Source of the DNA: Paracentrotus lividus
Lineage: Eukaryota; Echinodermata; Echinoidea; Camarodonta; Echinidae
NCBI GenBank assembly: GCA_940671915.1
Contig: CALNVZ010002974.1
Span: forward strand, 39,281,067-39,345,066
Length of the DNA stretch: 64,000 nt
Direction: 5' to 3'
Under the pieces are notes generated by a model. The model saw only the letters and a program-made list of their open reading frames with translations, had not been told where the DNA came from and did no database searches. Position numbers and translations under genes: made by a program. Shown here one piece after another: positions 23,100 through 34,990 of the stretch; position 1 is the stretch's first letter, and each line of letters opens with the position of its first letter.

Positions 23100-23756
23100 T
23101 CATTCTTTGAGGCCCCGATTTAGGTACTACATTTTTGTAACATGAAAACATATATACAAGGAGGCCCACTTTACAATTGTGGTTGCCACAGATTCACCTT
23201 TCGGCACAACCACACGAGCGTGAGATGAGCATTGAGGAGGATTACAAGTAATTCAATATTTTTGCCTTTAAAATTTATGGGCCACGTGAAATACACCTGG
23301 GATCAAGTGAGAGATTATTCTGAGGTTTTATTTATATCTTTCACATATTTGATAGTTTTGAACAGTGAAATAAAAGAAATTAAAAAAATGCTAGAATCAA
23401 AGCCAGTGATTATTGTGGAAATAACTATATGGATTGGAAAGAGAAGAGTTAAAGGTTAAAACTCAAATTGACTTCATTAAAATAACTAGGAAAGAATTGG
23501 TAAAATATGTCCTCTAAAAGACACCTAATATTTTCGTGTTCCTCTGCACGATTCGGAACTCTGGGCATGCACCTACACTTTGGCAAGGGTGCTGAGCAAC
23601 TTTTGCGAGGTGACCACCTGACTCTAATGTAAAGCCATTAAAATCTATGCTGATTTTTCTTTTCCCCTAAGCAAATTATATGATTTCCTCAAAATACTTG
23701 ATATTCAGTACAAATAGGACAGAAAACCTTAGATTGTCTCTTTAGACTTTAGATCA
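23100..23756. other. Intronic stretch without recognised features
   Basis: No exon or repeat identified before the LINE fragment that begins near 23757. Confidence 0.4.
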
Positions 23757-23900
23757 ATTCGGTATACAGGGCCCAAAATTTTAAACGAAAATATAAGTTG
23801 TATTTTTGATGCAATTACACTTAATGTATTTAAACGTAAATTTTACCAGCATTTCATTAACAGTTTAACACCTGATGCACCCCTTAATAATTTGTGTTAA
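23757..23900 (+). pseudogene. LINE reverse-transcriptase C-terminal remnant
   Basis: A frame ending in TAA at 23898-23900 reads RYTGPKILNENISCIF and then LNVFKRKFYQHFINSL. This is the pattern of the extreme C-terminus of many non-LTR retrotransposon polymerases (RY.GP..WN.LP......S...FKRKL). The upstream domains are absent, which is the usual 5' truncation. The sequence that follows, up to about 24137, ends in AATAAAATTGAATTGAAT, a typical short-repeat LINE tail, so 23757-24137 is one truncated insertion. Confidence 0.65.
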
Positions 23901-24137
23901 GTTACCATCTTGATTAGTTGTGCGTGTGTGTGTTTTCCATGTGATGGTGCATGTTGAATTATTTTATTGATGCACATGTTTGTATTAATAACTATGTTCA
24001 GGTGCCTTCTATTGTACAAGCCTCTTGCTTTTTTTGAAGGTATCCTTTCATCTGGTGTTATTGTTATATTTATAAATACTTCTTTTTATATTGTCACTGT
24101 ATTTGTATGGATGATGAATAATAAAATTGAATTGAAT
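23901..24137 (+). mobile_element. LINE 3' UTR and tail
   Basis: Continues directly from the reverse-transcriptase remnant and ends with the ATTGAAT-type short repeat. Contains a short GTGTGTGTGT run. Confidence 0.5.
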
Positions 24138-24872
24138 AGAAATAATCCTAACAACTGGCTATGTACATGTATGTATGATACATACATAATGTACAGCATT
24201 CCCTTAAAAATCCAGCATGCGTTCAATCAACCTTGAAAAACTCATCCTTATGCATGACTGAATCATGGAACTGGGCAATATTTTGATCATTCGCTTCATC
24301 AATTAATGCTCGCTTAAAATACACTCAAAATGCACACACAATGTTCATGTAAAGAACAACTCGTAACATGTTGATCATGCACAGTACTGAAATTTAAATT
24401 GAGTTGCATTAAATTAGGGTGAAGATTTCGTTCTCCATCCCCCCCCCCCTATTTTTTTATCAAAGCAAAAAACAACATAACGATTTCAATATCAAAATCA
24501 TAAAAAACACAAGCATATCTGGAACAACCAAAAACATAATAATGAAGGGAATACAAAGGGCGGCAAACTTAATAATACAAATGTGGTGCAATTGTCTTGC
24601 ATCTTGCAAAGGTTACCAAAGAGATAACTGGGAAGAAGGAGAAAGAAGCTAAGACCGTAAAAGTCAAGCGATATCAACTTGAGTTGATTAAATTTAGTAG
24701 GCATTCCCCAGGGAGATGAAATATTAGTCCAGAAGAACTTGATGATATATAAGGTGAAGGAGGAGGAGAGAACAGACAAGAAGAAGATGCAAGACAATTG
24801 ATGCTACCAAGCTGTGATAAGTCTTGATGGTACCAGTAGACAAAGAAATGATAATACATGTATGACTGAATT
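24138..24872. other. Intronic stretch without recognised features
   Basis: Purine-rich on the plus strand from 24540 to 24800, which leaves open frames on the opposite strand; their composition (long Ser/Leu/Phe runs) does not look like a conserved protein. Confidence 0.45.
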
Positions 24873-24880
24873 GCATTAGA

Positions 24881-25066
24881 AGGGGTGTGAGTGACCACAA
24901 ATAAAAAGAGGTGAACAAGCTGAAAAGAGCTGAAAAAAGCTGAAATTAAAAGAGCTCACATACTTTTTTTTTGTACAGAGGAAAGCTTAAATAAGCTGAA
25001 AATAAGCTGAAAATCAAAACACTAAAAAAACTGAAATCAGCTAAAAAGCTTAACTCTCACACCCCT
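24881..25066. mobile_element. hAT-like MITE with 8-base target duplication
   Basis: Ends AGGGGTGTGAG and CTCACACCCCT are inverted. The flanks are GCATTAGA (24873-24880) and GCATTAGT (25067-25074), a near-perfect 8-base duplication as expected for hAT elements. The interior repeats AGCTGAAA about eight times. The first 30 bases resemble 3732-3765, a second partial copy in Ral intron 2. Confidence 0.75.
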
Positions 25067-25074
25067 GCATTAGT

Positions 25075-25912
25075 ATTTTAGACGAAAATGACAAACAGTG
25101 TATGTAGCAATGGTCACAGTACAATGTAAATGAGCATAATAGGACCTGTAAGGAGGGGGGACTGTTGAGTCACATAAGAAGCACAGAAAACTTAAGAATT
25201 GGCACTAAGGTGAGGGGGATCATAGCTCAGCCCCCCCCCCTTCCTATAAAAAAAGATAAATGGTAAAAAGTAAAAGTAAAGTTAGAAAGTGACAAAGATC
25301 AATTTCAATCACATTGTTATCCAATGCATCAAGGAAGAAAAGGAAAGAGAAACTGTAGACAGGATTACAGAAATGAAAAATGTGATTTTGTAAATGTGAA
25401 ATATTAGTCAATCAATATCAATTTCCCCTGAATATATTGAGTTGTAAACTTGTAGAAAAGAGAAGATGAGACATAAAACAAAAACAGGATATACTTGGTG
25501 GAGAATGAACTCAAAGCAATGAAAGAAACATGAAATGAATGTGACAGCGCTGTAGAAACTAAAAACAACAACAAGAAAAGAGAATTACAAATGATACAAG
25601 AATATTTGATGAGACAATATCACACCTCTTGCCCTTAGGAGAAAAACTCTAAGAAATTAACTCATTATCAATTATGACAGAGGTCGATTACATGAATGTG
25701 AAAAGCGACAACTACCTGGAGGAAAGTTGAAATGTATTCGGGAGAGGAAATTAATTGGTACATTTAAAATTTGATTCTGTGGGAAATTATAAGAAAAATA
25801 GCCAGAAGGAATAAGAGAAAAAGTAGGAAATGCAATCATGATGTGGAAGAAATATGCAACCACAAATGAAATATTAATTCCAAGTCAATGCTGTATACAT
25901 TTGTAAACTTAA
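25075..25912. other. Intronic stretch without recognised features
   Basis: AT- and purine-rich, with a C-tract at 25228-25240. Nothing exon-like. Confidence 0.45.
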
Positions 25913-26330
25913 TGGCCCGAATTCACAAAGGTGGATTCTGCTAAATCCACGGATCCGTGGGTTATGTAAATTTTGTGTAATAATTACGCTTAATTTTAAG
26001 CGCGTACTGTGAGAAAGGTCCAATACGAATGCGCGATTTTGTCACAAAGCGCTACATTTACGCTTGTCGCTATGGTTACGGCTGCTGTTTATTCAAATTA
26101 ATTTAAATAAACCGTTGACTCAACAGTGGACTCATTAATTCAAAACAGTGGGCCCATTATGTCAAAACCATAGCAACTGGCGTAAATCTAGCGCGTTATG
26201 ACAAAGTCGCGCATTCATATTGGACCTTTCTCACAGTATGCGCTAAAAATTAAGCGTAATTATTACACAAAACTTACATAACCCACGGATCCGTGGATTT
26301 TGCAGAATCCACCTTTGTGAATTCGGGCCA
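25913..26330. mobile_element. Near-perfect palindromic MITE, 418 bases (GGCCCGAATTC ends)
   Basis: TGGCCCGAATTCACAAAGG at the left is inverted at the right (CCTTTGTGAATTCGGGCCA). The pairing continues through CCACGGATCCGTGG, TAATTACGCTTAATTTTAAG and GGTCCAATA to the centre, so the whole element folds into one hairpin. End sequence is Harbinger-like. It is CpG-rich compared with flanks. Confidence 0.85.
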
Positions 26331-28076
26331 AAGAGTGTGCCAGAGAGAGATAAAAAACAGAAACCGAAAGGCACAATTCCTACACAAGCTCAGTAATGTG
26401 ACACTTAAAGAAAATACAATTGTTACTTGAATGAAGCCTCATCCAACTTCCAATTTCCGAATACAGCCTGGGTTTTTCTACACTACAGTCTTGGAATTCA
26501 ATCATAACCTGTGATACAGGTTCATGTAACTAATGTGACAGCAAACTATGTTTATAATAGAGAGGAGAATCAGGAGGGTAGAGTATTTGAAAATCTGTTC
26601 ATGAATCCATCATCAGAGACCTTTCAAGTACTCTAAATGATGAGCCACTGGGAATCATGATGGATGGTGTTTATTTTCAGTCATTTCATCCAGTCCTCAG
26701 TGCTCAGTCAGTCACTATAGGAATTTAGGATTTATGCCCAGGGATTTATGCAGCTACATGTATCTTCAACATAGATTTATCAAAATTAGTTGGATTATAC
26801 ATTCTTTGAAGTTGAATTACATGTACCTACATGTACATGTATGTCCCCTAATTCAAAATCCATTTTAGAAACAGATTTTGATTTGCAAAAGCAAACTGAC
26901 CCAATTTTAAGAACTCATCAAGAAGGTAGTACATGAAAAATACATGTACATACTCCTGTAAAGACCTTCATTACACAAGTGTCCCTATCTACATGTACCA
27001 CAGACTAAACTCACTTTCAACAAAAAATACAAATACAAAAAATACAAATTACATTTACTGGGATGGTCAAGAATTAAACACTTGTTTAATATCAGCTGAT
27101 TCAGAGTCATTTGGCAGTGATCTGGGTAGAAACTTATTCACCGATACACCATCAAATTTTGATGTGGTACATTATTCTTGATGCGATGGGAAATTACACT
27201 ACATTATTTAACAGCGCCACCTACACCTTTCTACGTGGTACAATTCATCTTAGCTTGAGTGTAAACACATCAAATTCTGTTCAATGGGTCGCATGTTGTG
27301 GACAGAGCAGAATATAGGATCGATTGGGCTTGCCCACCTCGCACCTGCGTCTTTGCAGTGCAACGCTACCCTTAGGAAAACACAGGTCGACTAAAGAAGG
27401 GGGTTCGGTGAACTTTTTGGCAGGCATGAAGTCAATACAGTTTCTTTTTAACCCACTTCATCCCAGGGGCTAGTTTTCTGGCAAGATTTGAGGGCACTTG
27501 CCTCCTTTGGAAAAGAGAGGGGTATTAATGATTGTATCGATCTAGGAGAGAAGTTCTAAACCGAGATACGCAATTTACGAAATTGGGATAGCCGAATTAC
27601 CCCACAAATGAGCACCTTTACTCTCAGCCTCTAATAGTACATACATGTATAGATGAAGTCCCAAAATATAGGTTTAGGTGGTCTCTTCTCTTTACTCTTT
27701 AGTTTTAGTGAAGAAAATTCAGAATTTCTTTATTAAATAATGTCTTTTACAGAAATTGCAGAATCACGTCAACTATTCACTTAATCTTTGACTCACACCA
27801 TTAAAAGCAAATGTCAACCAAATAAATTAAGCTACAAGTACAACATGTACACATTATAGGCCTAAGTAATTTAGCAGACTTAACATTATAATTCAAGTAG
27901 ACAGTTGCCACGATCAATTATTAATTGAACTATTTGCTTGCTTTTAAGAACAGTACAATAATTTTTGCTATTTTTAATTATAAATTACATATTTCTGTCA
28001 ATTTCTCTTCAATTTAAGCTGTATTTCACAATGCAAGTATGCTTGGATTTACACGTAGCTTCAATCTCACCCTAAG
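26331..28076. other. Intronic stretch with ACATGTA-rich patches
   Basis: ACATGTACATGTA strings cluster at 26815-26850. A CpG-containing patch lies at 27290-27400. I see no exon; open frames here are short and of low complexity. Confidence 0.45.
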
Positions 28077-28150
28077 TAATAATAATAATATTAGTCTTTT
28101 ATTCAAACATCAAAACATTTCTTGCAGCCAAAGGCTGAATTACAAAAGTT
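28077..28150 (-). mobile_element. LINE 3' end with (TTA)n tail, minus strand
   Basis: Reading the minus strand: TTTTGTAATTCAGCCTTTGG, then CTGCAAGAAATGTTTTGATG, then TTTGAATAAAAGACTAA, then ATTATTATTATT. The TTGGCTGCAA followed by TTTGAATAAA and an ATT repeat is the layout of CR1/L2-like LINE tails. Only the tail is present. Confidence 0.5.
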
Positions 28151-29956
28151 TTTATAAAGTAAATGATACACATGTAATAACTTGAAAACAAAGGAGATAG
28201 AAATTACATCATTAACAGATAAAGGTTTAATTCCATTCAACCTTGCAAAGTTAAGGCTGAACTATCTTTCCTTTTGTATACACGTAGGGCCTACACAAGA
28301 AATCCTGATTGACGAGATAAGGGTGGAGTCATGCAAAAATAAATGTCATGTTTGTGTTTGGTGGCACATGTTTATCAACATGCATTTGTCAGAGTTCTCA
28401 TCATTAAAAGGGTTCAATGTTGCTTGAGATGAAACCACAGTCTAGAAACCTTTGTATTACTATTTTATTGAAAGTCATCAGATGCAATCAATTTACATTA
28501 CTTTAATCACTAAATGATGTGTGCTTGAAATGCAATACGAGGGGTTGGGGTCTTAGTAAAATAAACAAATAATAAAATACCCCCGAAATCACAAACACAA
28601 GCATATCCAGGGAACAAGCAATTATAGCCATGTACATTTTCAGGAACATATTAATGTATCAAAATTAATGCAAGAGCATTTGAAAAAGGAAGACTAATAA
28701 ACTACAAAATGTATCTGTTGATATTTTTGCTATTGAAAATATTAACAAATAAAACTATGCATTGACAAGTGAATAGATTGGGAATTCATTGATGGTGCAA
28801 ATATCAATATTATGAATGAAAGCGCTGTAAAAACAAAAGAAACCAACAACAGTACATGTACATTGTATATAACATGTATCAGTACTGACATGTACAGTAC
28901 ATGTATATAACAGTATTTAATTTACTGACGAGGTTACCCTGGGTAAATAAAACTAAATAAATAAATATACACGTTTACTGACCGAGAACCCCACAAATAC
29001 CTTATTCTGTTCAGAAAAGCGCTCCTTTTGACAAACCTCCTCTCAGCTGATCTTCTTACAGTCCCAAAGGAAATCGTTTGGATTTACCTAGAATTGCTCA
29101 ACTTCACTCTACATACTATGGCCATCATGGCAAAGGGTGTTTCTTGACATACAGTTGTACTTCAATATTTTACTAAATTATGCAACTGGATGCATGCCGA
29201 ATACATGTATGTACATGTAAAAATGTGTAATTTAACTCTGAGTTCTCTTTTTTTCTGATATTCTCTTCTTCAAGAGTGAAACTTTTCACTTTTTTTTTAA
29301 TACAAACTCACAACAACTTCCAGTAAAAATGCATTAGTTATAATTTGTAAATCTGGCCTTGATTAAAAGTTTGAAGGAAGAAAATACTCAGCAAAATCAG
29401 GAAATAATTTGTGACTTGAATAACAAGTTTGACAGCATACATGTACCTACAAGATAATACAATGCAAAAATCAATATGATGGATACTGGCGCATTACAAA
29501 TATCCAAAGTATTATTATTATTTTTATTATTATTATAAAGAAACAGAGAAGAGCAACTAATAAAATGGTGAATTTCAAATAAGAATCTGAAGAAACTAAA
29601 CACATACTGTACACATACATGTAGCATTAGATAATGAAACGTTGCAAAACTTGTGAAATGTAAATTATCTTTACAAACTCACAACACCAGAAAAATATAT
29701 ATTTATAAACTCTACATGTAGTATTAATATATAAAGAAGCAGAAATAGATGAGAGCAAGTGCAAGGGAGTGATTGATGCTAAAAGACAGAATCCTTGTTA
29801 CTGTGGTTTTAAATGCTAACCATGTGAAGATGACTCAACCGCTGATGATTGCAAATGTCAGGATATACTGAAATTAGCAAGGGAAGTGAAAGAACAGAGG
29901 GAGAAAAGAAAATAGAAAAACACAAAGTTCCTGCTAGCTTCCACATGTACAGGCTA
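28151..29956. other. Intronic stretch without recognised exons
   Basis: AT-rich. ACATGTA clusters at 28850-28915 and an ATTATT run at 29512-29538. No convincing ORF. Confidence 0.45.
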
Positions 29957-30809
29957 TACCGAGTGAGTCAAAAGCAACTTTACACCTAGAAAAATGTCAA
30001 TAAAAAGAAAACCAATTTATAAACCCCAAATTATTTTACATATTCTGAAAAAGTAGCTCCCCCCGCATCTTCTGGTACCATTTTTGTGTGGTATGTCTTT
30101 ACGCTTGGATGAACACGACGCATTGTTTGCGAAGATATCAATTTCGAATTGTGCCAGAATGGGAGTAAAATCAAAACAACAAAAAGCTAGAGAAAGGCAA
30201 CTGCATCCTGATTATTAAAAATAGCATAACTTTTTAACAAAAATGTCTTCCGCTTTAATAGCTTGGCAGGGGTGTTGTTACACATATTGACTACATTTTG
30301 TATGAAAATTAGATTGACTCGTGAAGTAATGCATGAATGAGTACACATTAAAGAGCAAATTGCCACTGAAAGACCTAAAAAGGCCTCCTAATACTTGTGA
30401 AAAGTGATTATTTTGTCTTTGACGTGTGCTCACTCATGCCTGACTCTACAGATCTATCTCATTTTCATACAAAATGCAGTCAATATGTGTACCAACATCC
30501 CTGCCAAGTTATTAAAAAGCGGAAGACATTTTCGTTAAAAAGTTATGCTATTTTAATCAGGATGAAGTTGCTTTTTTCTAGCTTTTTGTTGTTTTGATTT
30601 TACTCCCATTCTGGCACAATTCGAAATTGACATGTTCGCATACAATGCTTCGTGTTCATCCAAGCATAAAGACATACCACTCAAAAATGGTACCAGAAGA
30701 TGCGGGAGGAGACTCTTTCAGAATATGTAAAATAATTTGGGGTTTATAAATTGGTTTTCTTTTTATTGACATTTTTCTAGGTGTAAAGTTTTTTTTTACT
30801 CACTCGGTA
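29957..30809. mobile_element. Long fold-back element, 853 bases, TA target site
   Basis: TACCGAGTGAGTCAAAAG at the left is inverted at the right as TTACTCACTCGGTA, with TA at 29955-29956 and 30810-30811. The arms pair over roughly 380 bases each (for example GTGTAAAG, TTTATAAATTGGTTTTCTTT, TGTGCCAGAATGGGAGTAAA, GCGGAAGACATTTT), leaving a loop of less than about 100 bases near 30350-30420. Ends and TA duplication suit a Tc1/mariner-derived MITE. If Ral starts near 34.8 kb this hairpin is transcribed in its pre-mRNA. Confidence 0.8.
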
Positions 30810-30811
30810 TA

Positions 30812-32660
30812 CATGTGAAGGCATCTGATTACATGTAGATACACCGCCCATACAGAATGACTTGTCATAATTTGTTTTAATAGAATGCTCCAATGGACCA
30901 CAGTACAGAAGTTGACACTATTTTAACTGAATTCTCGTACATGTATCTCTACAGCTTTGATACAGGAAGCATCCACTTACAGTTGTTAATGGATTCAAAC
31001 CTAAAAACATTCAAATAGGCGATTCAGTGCTGTGTCATACGGGACATTTTGACAACATTTTACATCTTTTTGACATGAAATTAAAGAATATTATCTTGAT
31101 TGATGGTGATCCTCAAGTAGTACCAGAAGGGTCACAAGAACCAACACTTAACCTGACTTGATTAAACATCCTTACAATTGAAATGAAAAATAGTACTGTT
31201 GTACGGGACACAAAATTAACAGAAAAACAACAATAGCACAAAATCGCCCTTATACACGTACACTGTATATCTTATTATAAATTGTCTTTCCATCTATAAG
31301 GTGGCACTTTCAATGTCAGTCTGGCCATGACGTGTAAGGAAACTTTGCTGAGGATTTTGATGGCATTTAATGAGACAGGGTCAAGTGATAAAATCTACGG
31401 AAAATATTTGATATTTAAGGGCCCCGATATATTTCCACCCTTTGCTGAAGCTTTTTTTCAGAGGATACATGTAATTCAATTTTTCTTTCATAATTTCAAT
31501 TTGTTTAAATATGTATAAGGATTAATTTTTCTGGTAACGCATCATAATTTGCTACGTGTACACTGTATGCAATTTTGTGTGATTGCTACACAAATTTCTC
31601 TAGTGGAGCAATTTTTTTAACATCGGACAGTTCATACAAAAATGTACTTTGTTGGAAGTATTTTTCCATCAACCAAAAAATGCTAATCATACTTGAGAAG
31701 TAAAGTTATTCCCTGGTACATGTATATATCCACTTGGTCTAACGGCAGTTGGTCAAATTCTCTGTTTTGTCTAATTTACCCCACAAATGTCTTCCATCTA
31801 CTGTACATTGTACATGTTCTGTGGACTTTGTGTGTACTGCCCCCCTCCCCCTCTGCCCTTCAATTACCCTCACAATTTTCTATTAAATGAATTGCATATT
31901 TCCAAGAATGAGCTCACATTTCATGACATTACAGTACCACTCTGTTTTACCCAGAGCAGATGATTAACAGAATAATATTTTTAAATATTTAATAAAAGAA
32001 ATTCTTTTTGTGCAGCAAGTTCAAAACACATAGCTGAATTGCTTTTCAAAGGGACCCTGTTGAAAGGATAAAAAAAAAGTACATAAGTTGTTTAAATAAA
32101 TATATCATATTTATGTTTATTTTTTTTTAAGCCACGGTAAAAAAAAGTATAATATACTGGGAGCCATGTTATCAAACTCTTATCAATTTAACATACATGT
32201 ACATGTGTAACGTACATGTAGTACTACAGTGCGCATACCAAGTCAAGAGCTTATTTCCTGCAAAATTTGTGATAACTCACTCCTTTTTCTGGAGCATTTC
32301 TTGAGCTTCATTCATTTTTTGTAACGTCAGTTATCGACATATTTTTGCGTGCCGTTTAATAGTAAATGGAGTTTGGGTGGAAAATTTTTGCACAAGTCCT
32401 TCCTGATCATAAACTTATTTAGCTGTATTAAATTGAAGACACATGTGCTCTACAATACAAACAATCTTGAAAATGCTGTGCTTATGTAAAATACTGCCCT
32501 ACTCTGAGAAAGGGAAGCAAGTAATAAACACAATTTCACAAGGGAGATTTCCTGTAAAAAAAAATAAAAATGTCCATCATTTACAACATGAGACAATGCA
32601 TGGTGCTTAATAATGAATATCTTTTATTCTTTAAGATGGATAAATTAACGTTTGTATGAT
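30812..32660. other. Intronic stretch without recognised exons
   Basis: AT-rich DNA. A copy of the TTGGTCTAACGGCAGTTGGT word lies at 31735, as in the region at 19.2 kb. Nothing else identified. Confidence 0.45.
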
Positions 32661-32662
32661 AG

Positions 32663-32693
<31 letters not shown>

Positions 32694-32760
32694 CATTTAC
32701 AATGTATATAGCGCCATCTGTCTAGTTAAACTATTCCGAGGCGCATTGTACAATAAGATG
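32661..32760. repeat. (AAT)n plus TATATAGCGCC...GAGGCGC repeat end
   Basis: A (AAT)n run at 32664-32690 followed by ACACATTTACAATGTATATA, GCGCCATC and CCGAGGCGCATTGTACAA. Similar TATATAGCGCC/GAGGCGC tails are dispersed in many marine invertebrate genomes and look retrotransposon-derived; the family is not certain. Confidence 0.5.
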
Positions 32761-32784
32761 AAAGTGATGAACTACAAACATAGT

Positions 32785-33874
32785 TGGCCATGCGTTTTGT
32801 ATTGGGCCAGTAAATAGGTGGATCTGTGACATCTCCGCGACACTTTTGGGTAAATTCCTTTAATTTTCTCAGCTGATATACCAGCTATGATGTTGTATTT
32901 GAAGTCAAAATGAAGCTTTTGATGCGAGCAATACAGTCATATCAAACAGTTCTTTAAAATAATGTTGAATTTTTCTTAATTAGTAGTTAATTAGCAACAT
33001 GTGCGGGGTGGAAGACGATCAGGAGGTGGACGATCAGGAGGTGCAAATTTTACTTAGAGCACATTGATAGATTATTGTGATTTTAGCATGTAGACAATGG
33101 GTGATAATTATGTCAAATTTGAAGAGAGAAATTACAAACTGGCAGGTATCCACCTGGGTAGTGATTTATAAATTTTGAAAATTGAATTTGATTGTATAAT
33201 TGTTGCTCAACAAGTTACTTTACTGTTATTGTTTTGTTTTATTACACAGAACACCTGACATGATCATTTTGACCATGATTAGATTCACAACACATACCAG
33301 TCTGGTGCCAGAGGATGCATTTTTGGTGTTTTAAACTTATCTTTTAAGAATCAATTTGTTATCAGTTAGTTTTCTTTCTATTTCCTGAATGATTTTGAAT
33401 TAAAAAATTTAATTTTTGAGAATTCATTTTGGCAAATAATACAATTCTCAGATTTATATCTAGAAATACTTCATTGTGACAATTATGAAAAAAGAGGCTT
33501 GTGCAAAACTATTTTAATAACCTTAGACCCTGGAATGTTATATATGTCTGAAAAGCTCTGAAAGAGAGGAATTCAAAAATGGCACTTTGAAAGGTGTGGG
33601 GTACACCAATACTACTTTTTTCCTGTTTCAAAGTTTGGTATTTGTTGCCATGGTTTTTAGGTTTATTTGGTTCCATAACTTCTAATGCCCACACCCAACG
33701 TTATTTTTAAGCACTTTTTCTGAAATCCTCAGTTAATTTCCTTTCAGAAAATGTATATTTTTATGTATAATGGGTGTAGTATTTAAAGTTACAGAGGATC
33801 AAATAAAAAAGACACAATTTTCATGTTGCAAAATCATGTCACACGAAACTGGCCCAATTCAAAACGCATGGCCA
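32785..33874. mobile_element. Element I, 1.09 kb, TGGCCATGCGTTTTG ends
   Basis: Left end TGGCCATGCGTTTTG then ATTGGGCCAGT; right end ACTGGCCCAAT then CAAAACGCATGGCCA. About 30 bases of terminal inverted repeat. CATAG flanks both sides (with three extra bases on the right). A second, partial copy in opposite orientation lies at 40449-40620. No transposase recognised. Confidence 0.65.
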
Positions 33875-34639
33875 GTTGCATAGAATTTAGTTGCAAGCAT
33901 ATTATCTCAATGTGAGTCGCACACTCCGAATCTGCCGTGTCAAAAGTCGAAGAGGAAAAGATTGTCTGATGCCACACACATCAGGAGTAAAAAATAATAG
34001 ACAGTTTGATAATAATATAGTTAGAAAAACTACAAAAATCGAATTAGATCTACAGTATGATACAACTTTAATATTCAAAAACTATCATCCGAAAATTAAA
34101 AAAATGAACCTAGAAAAAAGCATAAAGTTTATTTTCTCTAATAATATTCTCAAAACATGTAACATGTTCAAAGTGAAAACTAAGATAGAAATACCATAGA
34201 ACTGAGCCTAAATTTAGCCATGCAGGGTCAGAACATATTTTCATGAGAAAAAAAGCTGGCACTAAAAAAAGTTAACTCTAATTCAATCAACAACCAGTGT
34301 CCCTGATCAATTGGCAATGACGATGTCAATCGATTTGGGATTTGATGATAATAATGTCACTGTGACAATCATTGACATTTGCTTCATGCAATTTACAATC
34401 TCACGTTGGACTCTTGGAGTTTGCCATATCTCTTCGTTATATTGGTCTTTTGTTTGTTCGTTGTTTTGATCATCACCTTCCCCATTCGCATTCACAAGCC
34501 ACGTTAACGGTAACACCACGGGAACCCACCCCGAACTTTCCCCGTAGTTTGACCTCCCAGTGTGGTGGGGCAAGATGCAACCCATTTCCTTTCTACATTA
34601 CATGCAATTATAACGATTCTTTAAATGCTTTGTACTCAC
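33875..34639. other. Region between element I and the candidate first exon
   Basis: A 102-codon plus-strand frame at 33891-34199 is Lys/Asn-rich with no recognisable motif. CpG content rises from 34390 toward 34640, fitting a promoter-proximal intron. Confidence 0.45.
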
Positions 34640-34790
34640 CTTTTCAAAGGAATGAAGAAGTTATTCCTGATCTATTTGGCTTCTGGCTTCTCTAGTGTCT
34701 TGCCGAACAAATAGCTCCGATATCGTCCGTGAAGTTGACTGCAACGACCCGAAATTCTGAAGTCAGGAAGATAATATACGAGAACCTCCC
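34640..34790 (-). other. Candidate non-coding first exon of Ral
   Basis: A strong minus-strand donor, GAAAAG then GTGAGTAC, lies at 34632-34645. The 150 bases above it are GC-richer than surrounding DNA, contain several CpG, and have no long open frame. Coding exon 1 needs an upstream 5' UTR exon, and this is the best donor-plus-promoter combination I see, but 22 kb separate them and the link is inference only. It might belong to an unrelated transcript. Confidence 0.4.
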
Positions 34791-34900
34791 AAGATGGCCG
34801 TTTCCGCATATCAAAGAATAGTGAGCCCTCTCCAGTCGAGAACAGTACATGTTTTCGACGCCGACTGTAATTTCTCCAGGATTTTATGGCAGAGAAAACA
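34785..34900. promoter_or_regulatory. Candidate promoter, possibly divergent, with YY1-like site
   Basis: The string CCCAAGATGGCCG (34788-34800) matches the YY1 initiator-type site AAGATGGC. CpG-rich sequence follows (TTTCCGCATATC, CAGTCGAGAAC, TTCGACGCCGAC). On the plus strand the same ATGGCC opens a frame that reads about 29 plausible residues before entering a repeat, so a divergent transcript cannot be excluded. A G-tract repeat starts about 30 bases further on, at 34933. Confidence 0.35.
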
Positions 34901-34932
34901 AAAATCAGGAAAAGAAATCAGACCAATTATGC

Positions 34933-34990
34933 AGGCGCGGATCCAGGGGGGGGGGGGGGGGGGCGGAGGATGCGGCCGCCTCTTGATATT
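34933..34990. repeat. Left end of a G-tract repeat (GGCGCGGATCCAGG)
   Basis: GGCGCGGATCCAGG is followed by an unbroken G-tract of about 17 and GGAGGATGCGGCCGCC. Inverse ends with a C-tract and CCTGGATC occur at 41322-41331, 45797-45806 and 47516-47525. The pieces probably mark one or more large repeat units carrying the satellite. Confidence 0.5.

Noticed and set aside
33891-34199. 102-codon Lys/Asn-rich frame
   Set aside because: Low-complexity composition expected from AT-rich DNA; no start context or homology that I recognise.
34307-34695. Overlapping 90-107 codon frames on both strands
   Set aside because: Mutually antisense, without motif, and located where the DNA is simply less AT-rich near the candidate promoter.
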